Shown here one piece after another: positions 12,561-19,583 of a stretch of 19,583 nucleotides of DNA. The translations under genes and the position numbers were made by a program. The DNA comes from an uncultured bacterium (GTDB taxonomy: Bacteria; Patescibacteriota; Minisyncoccia; Phycocordibacterales; Phycocordibacteraceae): assembly GCA_943914435.1 (NCBI GenBank), contig CALUBY010000008.1, positions 1 through 19,583 on the forward strand, read 5' to 3'. The notes under the pieces were generated by a model. It did not search any database. It was not told the DNA's origin and worked only from the letters and a program-made list of their open reading frames with translations. Within the stretch, counting starts at the first letter, position 1; each line of letters starts with the position of its first letter.

Positions 12561-15476
12561 TCAAATAATAGATATCACCAGGTTCAGTATCCGGCCCGGC
12601 CGGTATATGATCTTGGTCACCTCTCCCCCCTCAAGCGCCCGTGCAATCGAAGGCTCTGCTTTTGCGAGAGCAAGCGCCTCCTCCTCCGTTGCTTCAAAGG
12701 GTATTTCAATATCAGCACGTGTTTTTCCGTTCACCTGCACACCAATGCGCACTGTTTCAGACACTATTTCTACTGCCTCTGGCCACATCGACTGGTGCAC
12801 GCTTGATTGAGTCTCTTCGCCTCCTGTTTCCTTCCAAAGGTGCTCAGCGAGGTGAGGGGCAAAGGGTGCAAGAAGCATAAGAAGCGTGTGGTATGCCTCT
12901 TTTGATACTGATTCTTGCTTCTCAAGATCCCGGACGAGCACCATAAGGGCCGATAGGGCGGTATTGAACTTAAAGCGCTCCGTATCTTCCGTTACCTTTT
13001 GTACCGCTTTAGCTATAGGAAGGGTTTCTGTCTCGGTGAGTGCGTCACCCGAGACCTTCGATTGAAGCCAGAAAATGCGATCAAGGAATTTACGCATTGC
13101 AGCAGCCCCATCAAGATTCCACGGGTAGCTTCCAGGTTCATTGTAAGGACCAATAAACGCGAGGTACATGCGTACGGCATCAGCACCAAGCTCTGCAACT
13201 ACCTTATCGGGATTAATGACGTTTCCTTTTGACTTCGACATTTTTGCGCCATCAGGACCCAAGATAAGTCCGCGATTGAACCGCTCCTCAAAAGGTTCTG
13301 GGGTTGGTACGAGGGCAAGATCGTACAGCGCCTTATGGAAGAAGCGTGCATAGAGAAGATGCATGGTGGTGTGTTCACTTCCTCCTGAGTAGCGATTCAC
13401 CGGAAGCCACTTTTTCATAAGTGCTGCGTCAGAGAAGTCATGCTCGTTCTCTGCACTCACATAGCGAAGGAAGTACCAGGATGAATCAACGAAGGTATCA
13501 AGCGTATCGTATTCAGGTGTCCACCCTTCACCAAAGAGACGGGTGACGCGCTCCTTAAGCTCTATAGAGGTTACAAGAGGAGACGTACTACCACGAGCAC
13601 CCTCCGTCGAGGGAACCGCTGCAGCAAAGTCTACGTCGGTAGGAAGAAGCCACGGGAGGTGTTCTGCCGGAACGAGGGTTGGCGTTCCCTCAGGACTATA
13701 GACCACCGGTATCGGGCAGCCCCAGTAGCGCTGGCGGGAGACAAGCCAGTCTCGAAGACGATAGGTGGTGACACGCTCGCCTCCCGTACTATCAATAATG
13801 TCATTCGATGCATCTCGATTGCCTCGGCCATCAAACGCGCCGCTGTTCCTTAGAATACCATCCCCGGTATAGGCTTCACGGCGCAAGAAGCGTGTAAGCG
13901 CGTAGGAATGAAGCGGGTCTTTAATCTCCTGCATCGCGTCTTCAAATGACACCCACTCAATTTCAAACTTCCCTTTCTCATCTTCCTCGAGTGCTGGTTC
14001 TTTTTGTGCGTCGCTAGCAAGACGGAAATGCAGAAGAGTAGTGTGCGCAACGAACGCCTTTCCCTTTGAGTGTGCAAAGTACTCATGATGCACCTGCTCG
14101 TCAGCCACCTCGATGAGCTCAAGGTCCGTGTAGCCGGTCTCTTCAGCTATTTCGCGCTGTGCCGTGACGACCGCATCCTCACCTTCTTCCCCAGTGCCTC
14201 CTATAGTGAGCCGGCCCCCTAGCTCAGGCTTCCAGTGTACGGTTAGTACCTTGCCTTCGTGTTCAACAATGGCAACAATCTTATGTTTGTTTTCAGGATT
14301 CTCCTGAGGAGACCCGGTGACTGGATCAATGACTGAGCGAATAGGCAGGTTAAACTTCTTCGCAAATGCAAAGTCGCGCTCATCATGCGCAGGCACTGCC
14401 ATCACCGCACCCGTTCCGTATGACGCGAGCACATAGTCGGCAATAAAAACGGGAATCTCTTCACCGGTTGCAGGATTAATCGCTGAAACACCTTCAAGTC
14501 GAACACCCGTCTTCTCTTTATTCTCAAGACGCTCTCGCTCAGCTTTGCGGCTTACTTTCTCAACGTATTCAGCAATCTCATTCTTGTTTGAAACAATATT
14601 GTTCACTTCAGTGTCCCAAAGCGAGCGCACGAAAGGATGCTCGGGTGCGAGCACGATGTACGTAGCACCAAAGACAGTGTCAGGACGGGTGGTAAACACA
14701 TGCACCTGTGCTGGTAGTCCCTCAGCATCAAGCACCGCGCTGTGCTCCGGATGAAGAGTCGATGTGAGCGCAAAGGATAGTTTTGCGCCTTCTGACTTAC
14801 CAATCCACGCTCGCTGCGCTTCTTTAATGTCTTCTCGCCACGGGAGGGGTTCTAAGTCTGAAAGGAGGCGGTCTGCATACTTCGTAATACCCATAAACCA
14901 CTGGGTCAGAGTTTTCTCCTCAACGGCAGTGCCGCAGCGTTCACACGAACCGTCATGGACCTGCTCATTTGCGAGCACGGTTTGGTCTTTTGGACACCAC
15001 TTTACTGTCGCCTCTTTGCGGTATGCGAGGTCATGCTCAAAAAACTTTGAAAATAACCATTGGGTCCACTTGTAGTAAGAAGGATCAGAGGTAACAACCT
15101 CCTTCGACCAGTCCACAGAAATACCCATGCTCTTAACCTGAGCGCGCATCGTTTCCATATTCTGCTTCGTCCATACAGCAGGATCCTTTCCGTACTTTAT
15201 GGCAGCGTTCTCAGCAGGAAGACCAAAGGAGTCAAATCCCATCGGGAAGAGAACGTTCTTCCCCTGCATGCGCTTAAACCGCGCAAAAATATCCGTAAGG
15301 GCGAATGCGTACCAGTGACCAATATGCAGGTCACCGGACGGATACGGAAACTCAAAAAGAAGGTAATACGGTTCTTTTTCGGTATCACTGAGATTCACCT
15401 CATCGAGCTGAAGAGCGCTCCAGTGTGCTTGGGCGCTTGCTTCAATGGCGCGGTGATCAAATCGTTCTTTCGCCAT
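12561..15476 (-). CDS. leuS: Leucyl-tRNA synthetase with an inserted Nudix hydrolase domain
   Basis: The enzyme charges tRNA-Leu. The 971 residues contain HIGH (51-54), a zinc site (C161 and C178-x2-C181), and the CP1 editing domain with FTTRPDTVFG (261-270) and GTGAVMAVPAHDERDF (354-369, D365). RLRDWLVSRQRYWG (573-586) and KMSKS (745-749) follow, then the anticodon-binding helices and C-terminal domain (VQVNGKTRADI, 914-924). Between VIDP (382-385) and the usual GILRNSGAFDG (540-550) sits an extra domain of about 140 residues (396-534) with a full Nudix box, G427-x5-E433-x7-R441-E-I-A-E-E-T-G448. The whole is one open frame. It is 6 nt after the DUF5671-type gene, so it is probably co-transcribed with it. 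The stop is TGA, showing that TGA is a stop here. Synthetase certainty is near complete; the Nudix substrate is unknown. Confidence 0.98.
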   Translation of the reverse strand: MAKERFDHRAIEASAQAHWSALQLDEVNLSDTEKEPYYLLFEFPYPSGDLHIGHWYAFALTDIFARFKRMQGKNVLFPMGFDSFGLPAENAAIKYGKDPAVWTKQNMETMRAQVKSMGISVDWSKEVVTSDPSYYKWTQWLFSKFFEHDLAYRKEATVKWCPKDQTVLANEQVHDGSCERCGTAVEEKTLTQWFMGITKYADRLLSDLEPLPWREDIKEAQRAWIGKSEGAKLSFALTSTLHPEHSAVLDAEGLPAQVHVFTTRPDTVFGATYIVLAPEHPFVRSLWDTEVNNIVSNKNEIAEYVEKVSRKAERERLENKEKTGVRLEGVSAINPATGEEIPVFIADYVLASYGTGAVMAVPAHDERDFAFAKKFNLPIRSVIDPVTGSPQENPENKHKIVAIVEHEGKVLTVHWKPELGGRLTIGGTGEEGEDAVVTAQREIAEETGYTDLELIEVADEQVHHEYFAHSKGKAFVAHTTLLHFRLASDAQKEPALEEDEKGKFEIEWVSFEDAMQEIKDPLHSYALTRFLRREAYTGDGILRNSGAFDGRGNRDASNDIIDSTGGERVTTYRLRDWLVSRQRYWGCPIPVVYSPEGTPTLVPAEHLPWLLPTDVDFAAAVPSTEGARGSTSPLVTSIELKERVTRLFGEGWTPEYDTLDTFVDSSWYFLRYVSAENEHDFSDAALMKKWLPVNRYSGGSEHTTMHLLYARFFHKALYDLALVPTPEPFEERFNRGLILGPDGAKMSKSKGNVINPDKVVAELGADAVRMYLAFIGPYNEPGSYPWNLDGAAAMRKFLDRIFWLQSKVSGDALTETETLPIAKAVQKVTEDTERFKFNTALSALMVLVRDLEKQESVSKEAYHTLLMLLAPFAPHLAEHLWKETGGEETQSSVHQSMWPEAVEIVSETVRIGVQVNGKTRADIEIPFEATEEEALALAKAEPSIARALEGGEVTKIIYRPGRILNLVISII
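13875..14291 (-). other. Nudix hydrolase domain inside leuS
   Basis: Residues 396-534 of LeuRS read as a self-contained Nudix fold. It opens with strand KHKIVAIVEHEGKVLTVHW, then ELGGRLTIGGTGEEGED leading into the catalytic helix REIAEETGY. It continues with a tyrosine-rich segment (EQVHHEYFAHSKGKAF), strand TTLLHFRLA and the final helix EWVSFEDAMQEIKD. Every conserved Nudix-box position is kept (G427, E433, R441, E442, E445, E446, G448), so metal-dependent hydrolysis of a nucleoside diphosphate derivative is plausible. Its edges fall in a loop of the CP1 domain, leaving the flanking editing motifs intact. Confidence 0.9.
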
Positions 15477-15482
15477 GGTGCG

Positions 15483-16439
15483 CTATCGTAAGGACTTCTC
15501 GAACAAAGGGTAGCGCTCAGGGTCTATGGTGCGAGTAAAGCAGGTCTCACCTTCGGTGTGTTCCCAGTTTTCATCAACTCCCATGTTCGAGTATCCTGTG
15601 TCCCGCGCGATTGCGAGGTCATCGTCAGTCGGTGTTGCTTTGTTAAACACGCCACATAATTCAAACGTAAGCGGGCCCGTAACGCGGTAGACATACTCTT
15701 CTTTTGATTCAGGGTCTTTGGGAACCATGAAGCTTGAGAGTGGATCATTAAGGTCGGTCAGGGTGGAGGGCAACGCTCCTTTCTGCTGATAGTAGTTCAA
15801 CACTTGATACTGAATGCCCTGCAGGTCGTATACCTTTTGCTCATCATAGCGAAGCATACGAATGTCTGTCGGGGTTCCGATAATAAAGAATCCAGCAACA
15901 ACCATGACAACAGAGGTCAGGAGTACCGCAAAGGAAATAAGATCAGCCTTCTTGCTGTTCTTGAGCCAGTATCCCTTAAGGTCTGCCAAGAAGTGCATGA
16001 ATACAAAGCCTGCAACGAGAAGCACGACCGCCACCTTAAGCGCGAAGCGAATAGAGAGATCGCCACCAAGGAACGTCGTTATGAGTGTAATGAGGTCGAT
16101 AAGCATAACGACAACCGCAATGAATATCGTCAGCACAAGAGCCCAACGACGAACCCAGATGTGTTCCTTCCCTGCTTCCTCTTGAATCGTTTTGCGTATG
16201 AGGTTAATGAGAATGAGTGCAGTCGGGACAAGCACAATAACCCCGGCCATAGCCGCACGAACGAGGCCTCCATACGGATCCATCGCATACCCAAGGGTGT
16301 CTGGATAGGCTCGGTTTATGTATTCAAAGAGAAGTGCAATAACGGATATAACGCTTCCGTACAGTGCGATGACCGCCCCTGCCCACAAAAAGAAGTCCTT
16401 CGGTGTTGTCTTTGAGTGATGAGTGAGGGGATTTTCCAT
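15483..16439 (-). CDS. DUF5671-type polytopic membrane protein with a C-terminal soluble domain
   Basis: The 318-residue protein has five predicted membrane helices (about 15-40, 61-84, 97-124, 128-152, 167-189). The last is followed by GTPTDIRMLRYDEQKVYDLQGIQYQVLNYYQQKGALPSTL, a segment like those in CPR proteins annotated as DUF5671. The C-terminal 205-318 is soluble, with two cysteines (ELCGVF, ETCFTR). It resembles the globular tail of pseudopilins: a helix, LPSTLTDL, then PKDPESKEEYVYRV. No enzymatic motif is seen. Its promoter is the best in the window: TGG-TATAAT 8 nt before the ATG. leuS starts 6 nt after its stop, so the two form an operon. The family assignment is from memory; the function is unknown. 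Confidence 0.8.
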   Translation of the reverse strand: MENPLTHHSKTTPKDFFLWAGAVIALYGSVISVIALLFEYINRAYPDTLGYAMDPYGGLVRAAMAGVIVLVPTALILINLIRKTIQEEAGKEHIWVRRWALVLTIFIAVVVMLIDLITLITTFLGGDLSIRFALKVAVVLLVAGFVFMHFLADLKGYWLKNSKKADLISFAVLLTSVVMVVAGFFIIGTPTDIRMLRYDEQKVYDLQGIQYQVLNYYQQKGALPSTLTDLNDPLSSFMVPKDPESKEEYVYRVTGPLTFELCGVFNKATPTDDDLAIARDTGYSNMGVDENWEHTEGETCFTRTIDPERYPLFEKSLR

Positions 16440-16456
16440 AGGACTACATTATACCA
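16440..16456 (-). promoter_or_regulatory. Consensus extended -10 promoter of the DUF5671-leuS operon
   Basis: On the minus strand TGG-TATAAT (16448-16456) is a perfect -10 hexamer with a TGn extension, 8 nt before ATG 16439. There is no recognisable -35. Transcription would start at or next to the start codon. Confidence 0.7.
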
Positions 16457-16507
16457 CGAACTCTCGCATGTGCTGCATGCTTTTGTCGTGACACACATCA
16501 GTATCAG

Positions 16508-16536
16508 TAAAAAAGACCGCTCAGAATGAGCGGTCT
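16508..16536 (-). terminator. Intrinsic terminator of ychF
   Basis: A perfect 10-bp stem (16514-16523 with 16527-16536) has a 3-nt loop and on the minus strand is followed by a run of T. It lies 25 nt after the ychF stop codon. Confidence 0.92.
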
Positions 16537-16561
16537 CGTTAAAGCTTCTGAAGAAGCACTA

Positions 16562-17656
16562 TTAGCTGTGAAGAAACACCATCACGTCGCCATCCTTAAC
16601 GATATAGGTCTTTCCCTCTGTGCGGATGTCTCCCTTGTCGCGTGCAGCGCTCCATGAGCCGTCGGCAATGAGTGCATCGCACCCAATAACCTCAGCGCGA
16701 ATGAACTTGTCCTTGAAGTCATTGTGAATAGCGCTCCCTGCCTCAGGCGCAGATGCCCCAAGAGGAATAGTCCAGGCGCGGGTTTCCTTGGGTCCGGTTG
16801 TAAAAAAGGTAATGAGTCCAAGGGTTTCGTAGGCTCCACGGATAAGGGCCTCGAGACCGTCTACCTGCACGCCAAGCTCAGAACGAAACATTTCCTTGTC
16901 TTCACCTGCCACGTCATTTAATTCGTGTTCTGTGCGCGCATCAACCTGAACATACGTTGAGCCAAGTGATGCAACCAAATCATAGGCAGCCTGCGCACGA
17001 CCATCATTCATTTCAGATAGATTGTGACCGCCTGCCTTTCCATTGAAGGAGTACAGCATTGGCTTGCGTGTAAGAAGATTAAGCGACTTGATGCGCTTAG
17101 CTTCTTCCTCGCTCAAAGGGACACTGAGGGCGAGCTTGCCAGAAAGCAGAGCCTGCTCGATTTGAGCTAATACCGCGTCCTCAGCCACGGCATCCTTGTT
17201 CCCGGCCTTCACATCCCGTACCAAGCGCTCACGACGCCCGGTAACTGATTGCTGGTCAGCAAGAATGAGTTCGAGATTGATTATTTCAATATCACGAACA
17301 GGATCAACATCATCGTGCACATGAATAACATCAGGATCATCAAAGAAACGCACCATCTGAAGAATCGCGTCTACTTCACGAATGTGAGAAAGAAACTGGT
17401 TACCAAGACCCTCGCCTTCAGAAGCCCCTTTTACAAGGCCCGCAATATCCACAAATTCAATAGCAGCGGGAATCGTCTTCTCTGACTTTGAAAGCATCGC
17501 AAGGCGGTCGAGTCGCTCATCCGGCACCCCAACAACACCCACCGAGGGGTCAATAGTACAGAACGGATAATTCTCCGCAGGGACTGCGGCCTTTGTAAGA
17601 GCGTTAAAGAGAGTGGACTTCCCTACGTTTGGAAGTCCTACGATACCGATTTTCAT
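16562..17656 (-). CDS. ychF: Ribosome-binding ATPase/GTPase YchF (Obg family)
   Basis: The 364 residues have the P-loop GLPNVGKST (7-15), the switch region FCTIDPSVGVV, and DIAGLVKGASEGEGLGNQFLSHIREVDAILQMVR (about 70-103). MLYSFNGKAG is at the position of the G4 motif; YchF proteins differ from NKxD there and prefer ATP. The C-terminal TGS domain is FFTTGPKETRAWTIPLGA to YIVKDGDVMVFLHS. Length matches the family (about 363). It acts in the cytoplasm on ribosomes, in translation and stress responses. It starts 42 nt after the repeat surface protein gene. No clear extended -10 is visible before its ATG, so it may be read through from upstream. A strong terminator follows. Confidence 0.97.
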   Translation of the reverse strand: MKIGIVGLPNVGKSTLFNALTKAAVPAENYPFCTIDPSVGVVGVPDERLDRLAMLSKSEKTIPAAIEFVDIAGLVKGASEGEGLGNQFLSHIREVDAILQMVRFFDDPDVIHVHDDVDPVRDIEIINLELILADQQSVTGRRERLVRDVKAGNKDAVAEDAVLAQIEQALLSGKLALSVPLSEEEAKRIKSLNLLTRKPMLYSFNGKAGGHNLSEMNDGRAQAAYDLVASLGSTYVQVDARTEHELNDVAGEDKEMFRSELGVQVDGLEALIRGAYETLGLITFFTTGPKETRAWTIPLGASAPEAGSAIHNDFKDKFIRAEVIGCDALIADGSWSAARDKGDIRTEGKTYIVKDGDVMVFLHS

Positions 17657-17698
17657 ATATGCAGCCTATCTGGTACCTGCCTAAAAAGCAAAGAGAAG

Positions 17699-18505
17699 CT
17701 AAATAGAGACGCTCTTTGTACGCCGCACAGCCCAGATAATTAGAAATAGTGCGAGAAGGAAAAAAAGACTGCCGCCGACAATAACTACGGCGCGCGTAGA
17801 TTGCTCGGTTGTTGAAGAGGTATTGGTCGCTAACCCTTGAGACTGCTGCGGATTTATGAGTTCTCTCACCGGATACCCCTCACTCGCTCCATTCATCTCC
17901 TGCCCCGGTGTGAGGGTCTCAGAGTCATCAGTATCAGGTGTTGCGCCAGGAGTGAACGGAACGCTTGGTGGAGGCGTGGTTGGCTCTAGCGGGAGTTCAG
18001 GGTCTGGAGTCCGTACACTTCCTCCATTTGATCTGCTTCCTCCAGAGTCTTCCTCAGTTTCTCCGCGTACCGATACTGGTCTCCAGTCTGTACGCACGTC
18101 ACAATTGCTACAGTCGAACGTTATGACATACGACGCTCCGTTTACGGTGCCTCCTGTGGCCGTTCCTTGGAAGCGTCCTTCAGTGTCTATGGAGACTCCT
18201 GAGAAGCTAATCCAGCCTGCTCCTTCTCCCCAGGCGAAGCCTCCCAGGTTCCCTTCTCCATCATTTGTTACACCCGAGAGATTGGTATCAAAGTTAATCC
18301 ATCCAGAATTCGCAGACCAAGCGTATCCGGTGATGCCTGAATCCGTTATGGTTATACCTCCTTGAGACGGAGCCAGGTTCACATACCCACCCACATTGCT
18401 CCAAGCGTACTTGTATCCCGTATCTACCGTGCCTACGGTTAGAGAAGCATACGCAACAGACGTACCTCCAAGTATGAGTGCTACAAGAAGCGGAAGGTAC
18501 CGCAT
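17699..18505 (-). CDS. Secreted, C-terminally anchored surface protein with GYAW/GWI(N/S)F repeats
   Basis: The 268-residue protein has a signal peptide (1-20, ending VAYA). Three related repeats follow: YAWSNVGGYVNL (33-44), GYAWSANSGWINF (60-72) and GFAWGEGAGWISF (89-101). Then come GRFQGTATGG and a pair of cysteines in FDCSNCDVRTDW (130-141). A long Pro/Thr/Ser-rich linker (about 160-235) leads to a membrane helix (239-260) followed by RRTKSVSI. This is a wall- or membrane-anchored display protein. Similar aromatic repeats occur in CPR surface proteins, from memory. No LPxTG is seen. ATG 18505 is 3 nt after the stop of the S74 protein gene, so the two are translated from one message. The ligand is unknown. 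Confidence 0.85.
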   Translation of the reverse strand: MRYLPLLVALILGGTSVAYASLTVGTVDTGYKYAWSNVGGYVNLAPSQGGITITDSGITGYAWSANSGWINFDTNLSGVTNDGEGNLGGFAWGEGAGWISFSGVSIDTEGRFQGTATGGTVNGASYVITFDCSNCDVRTDWRPVSVRGETEEDSGGSRSNGGSVRTPDPELPLEPTTPPPSVPFTPGATPDTDDSETLTPGQEMNGASEGYPVRELINPQQSQGLATNTSSTTEQSTRAVVIVGGSLFFLLALFLIIWAVRRTKSVSI

Positions 18506-18508
18506 ACG

Positions 18509-19583
18509 TTACGCGGGTGTGTTAGCGGGAGCGGGTTGCTCTGCAGGTGCTTCTACAGGAGGAGTTACTGGTTCTGCAGGCACAACTGGTTCCTCGGGTG
18601 GTGTTGGGGTTATGGGTGTCTCTGGTTCAACAGGTTCGTCTGCGGGAGGAGTTGGGATGACGGGTTCTTCGGGAGGGGTTACGGGTACTACGGGAGTTGG
18701 GGGTGCTGGTTGTACCGGCTGCTCGCTAGTTTTATCCAAGATGTTTTTAAGTTCGGACTCTGTGATACAGGTATTACCGACACACAGTCTCTTTGTCGTA
18801 AACGATTCCGCAAACCCGGTCACCTTCTCTGAAAGCTCTTGTACTGCCCCCACAACAAGCGCAATGAACGCAGAGGTATCAAGTCCTGAAAGCTCTCCTT
18901 CTGCATTCCGAGTTACAAGGCGCGGGTCAACCCTATCCGCTTCGTCTGCAATGAATCCGTAGCGAGTACGCTCTTCAGTGTCTCCGTTGTAGATGAAAGA
19001 TACCGGACGCAGATCCTCGAGCATTTCAAGCTCTGAGAGAGCGAGGGAATCTATGGCATGCTTTGTCTCTCGCGTTGAAGAGAGACAGTTGTCTGAAGCA
19101 GCGTTGTATACCACTTCTTTGTTAGCGGTGAGGCAGAGAGAGCCTGCACCGACAGAGGCGGTTAGACCATCGAAGCCGACCGTTCCTGTTGTTGAGAACT
19201 TGCGCCAGGGGGAAGTTGTGCCGACACCAAGATTACCCGCACCGGAAAGTCGCATCTTCTCTGTAAGAGACTGAGATGTGGTTCCGGTCAATCCTGCATT
19301 AGAAGTAGAGAATACGATGCCACCACCCACCGCGTTACCCGTTGCTCTCCCTCCTGCCAGAATCAAGTTTGCCCCCGCGATGTCAGTTCCAGACCCTCCA
19401 GTACCGTTGATAGTGTAGGCCGTTGGAGAAGCATCGAATGGTCCCTTTCCGAAATACACATTATCAATCCTCTCTGATCCCCCCGATCCTCCAGATCCAG
19501 CAACAAAATTATTAGAAGCTGTAGGACTCAGGGTGTTTCCGGCGCCAGATCCAAGTAAGATATTCTGAGTTCCAGTCGTAAGA
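18509..19583 (-). CDS. Surface/tail-fibre-like protein with S74 intramolecular chaperone domain (N-terminus outside window)
   Basis: The frame is open to the window edge, giving 357 visible residues; a GTG at 19459 is internal, because upstream codons continue the same style (TQNILLGSGAGN, then SGGSGGSERI). The visible part begins with Gly/Ser/Thr-rich beta-type sequence, then EKMRLSGAGNLGVGTTSPWRKF. The S74 domain (about visible residues 168-254) has SSTRETKHAIDSL, MLEDLRPVSFIYN, RYGFIADEADRVDPRLV and LDTSAFIALVVGAVQEL. In phage fibres this domain trimerises the protein and then cleaves itself off. Here it is followed by a cysteine pair and a Pro/Glu/Thr-rich tail of about 70 residues (288-357). 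No phage genes are nearby, so a cell-surface fibre is more likely than a prophage, which is inference. It is co-transcribed with the repeat surface protein. Confidence 0.85.
   Translation of the reverse strand, partial: LTTGTQNILLGSGAGNTLSPTASNNFVAGSGGSGGSERIDNVYFGKGPFDASPTAYTINGTGGSGTDIAGANLILAGGRATGNAVGGGIVFSTSNAGLTGTTSQSLTEKMRLSGAGNLGVGTTSPWRKFSTTGTVGFDGLTASVGAGSLCLTANKEVVYNAASDNCLSSTRETKHAIDSLALSELEMLEDLRPVSFIYNGDTEERTRYGFIADEADRVDPRLVTRNAEGELSGLDTSAFIALVVGAVQELSEKVTGFAESFTTKRLCVGNTCITESELKNILDKTSEQPVQPAPPTPVVPVTPPEEPVIPTPPADEPVEPETPITPTPPEEPVVPAEPVTPPVEAPAEQPAPANTPA

Noticed and set aside
12561..12563. Alternative genetic code (TGA as Gly, as in Gracilibacteria)
   Set aside because: leuS ends at TGA exactly after a normal C-terminus, and no conserved frame needs a TGA read through.
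13875..14291. Nudix domain as an assembly artefact or separate gene
   Set aside because: The reading frame is continuous, both edges fall in a loop of CP1, and codon use looks like the rest of leuS; no start, stop or repeat marks the borders.
15804..16415. 203-codon plus-strand open frame
   Set aside because: Antisense to the DUF5671-type membrane gene and strongly Asn/Arg/Glu-rich, as expected from reversed hydrophobic codons.
18396..18962. 188-codon Gly/Ser/Thr-rich plus-strand frame that looks like a repeat protein
   Set aside because: It is the reverse complement of the Pro/Glu/Thr-rich tail of the S74 protein; the repeats come from that tail.
18509..19583. Prophage, suggested by the S74 tail-fibre domain
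   Set aside because: No capsid, terminase, portal, integrase or lysis gene is in the window; the neighbours are a surface protein and ychF.

Overview
The window looks like chromosome from a Patescibacteria (CPR) bacterium, most likely a Parcubacteria-type lineage such as Kaiserbacteria or a relative. That placement is inferred from gene content, not from a search. The evidence is small tightly packed genes, a short alanyl-tRNA synthetase, a DUF5671-type membrane protein, a protein resembling the CPR membrane partner of VirD4/TraD-like ATPases, prepilin-like genes, an S74-type tail-fibre/surface protein and a GYAW/GWI(N/S)F-repeat surface protein. Genes end at TAA, TAG or TGA, so TGA is not reassigned. 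No tRNA, rRNA, CRISPR array or insertion sequence was seen.

Layout. Positions 1-1400 hold the first codons of a leftward gene, a small membrane protein, a PNPOx-fold flavoprotein, a strong terminator between convergent genes, and a 52-residue membrane protein encoded on the minus strand. Positions 1400-5330 hold a divergent pair, alaS (-) and an M13 metallopeptidase (+), which share a 40-bp palindromic promoter region. Positions 5331-11360 are all minus strand. In transcription order they are an orphan T4SS-coupling-like membrane protein, pseudopilin 2, mnmA, a compact nuclease/repair operon (ATP-cone/endonuclease fusion, RecB/Cas4-like nuclease, ung) and pseudopilin 1. Positions 11425-16440 hold a DUF5671 membrane protein, leuS and a sigma-region-4/HARE-HTH regulator. 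Positions 16560-19583 hold an S74-chaperone surface protein (cut by the window end), a repeat surface protein and ychF.

The most striking items are these. (1) leuS carries a complete Nudix hydrolase domain of about 140 residues, with an intact Nudix box, inserted in the C-terminal part of the editing domain. (2) A recurrent extended -10 element of the form TGnTAnnnT lies only 6-10 nt before the ATG of many genes, which predicts leaderless mRNAs as a main expression mode. (3) Two pseudopilin genes share 65 identical bases and a matching upstream region. (4) There is an operon pairing an ATP-cone-regulated PD-(D/E)XK enzyme, a four-cysteine RecB-like nuclease and uracil-DNA glycosylase. (5) A fusion of a sigma-70 region 4 with a HARE-HTH follows leuS.

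How the genes work together: translation functions (alaS, leuS, mnmA, ychF), DNA repair (ung and the two nucleases) and the cell surface (two prepilin-like proteins, S74 protein, repeat protein, coupling-like protein) are interleaved. This is a mostly housekeeping region with lineage-specific surface and nuclease genes.
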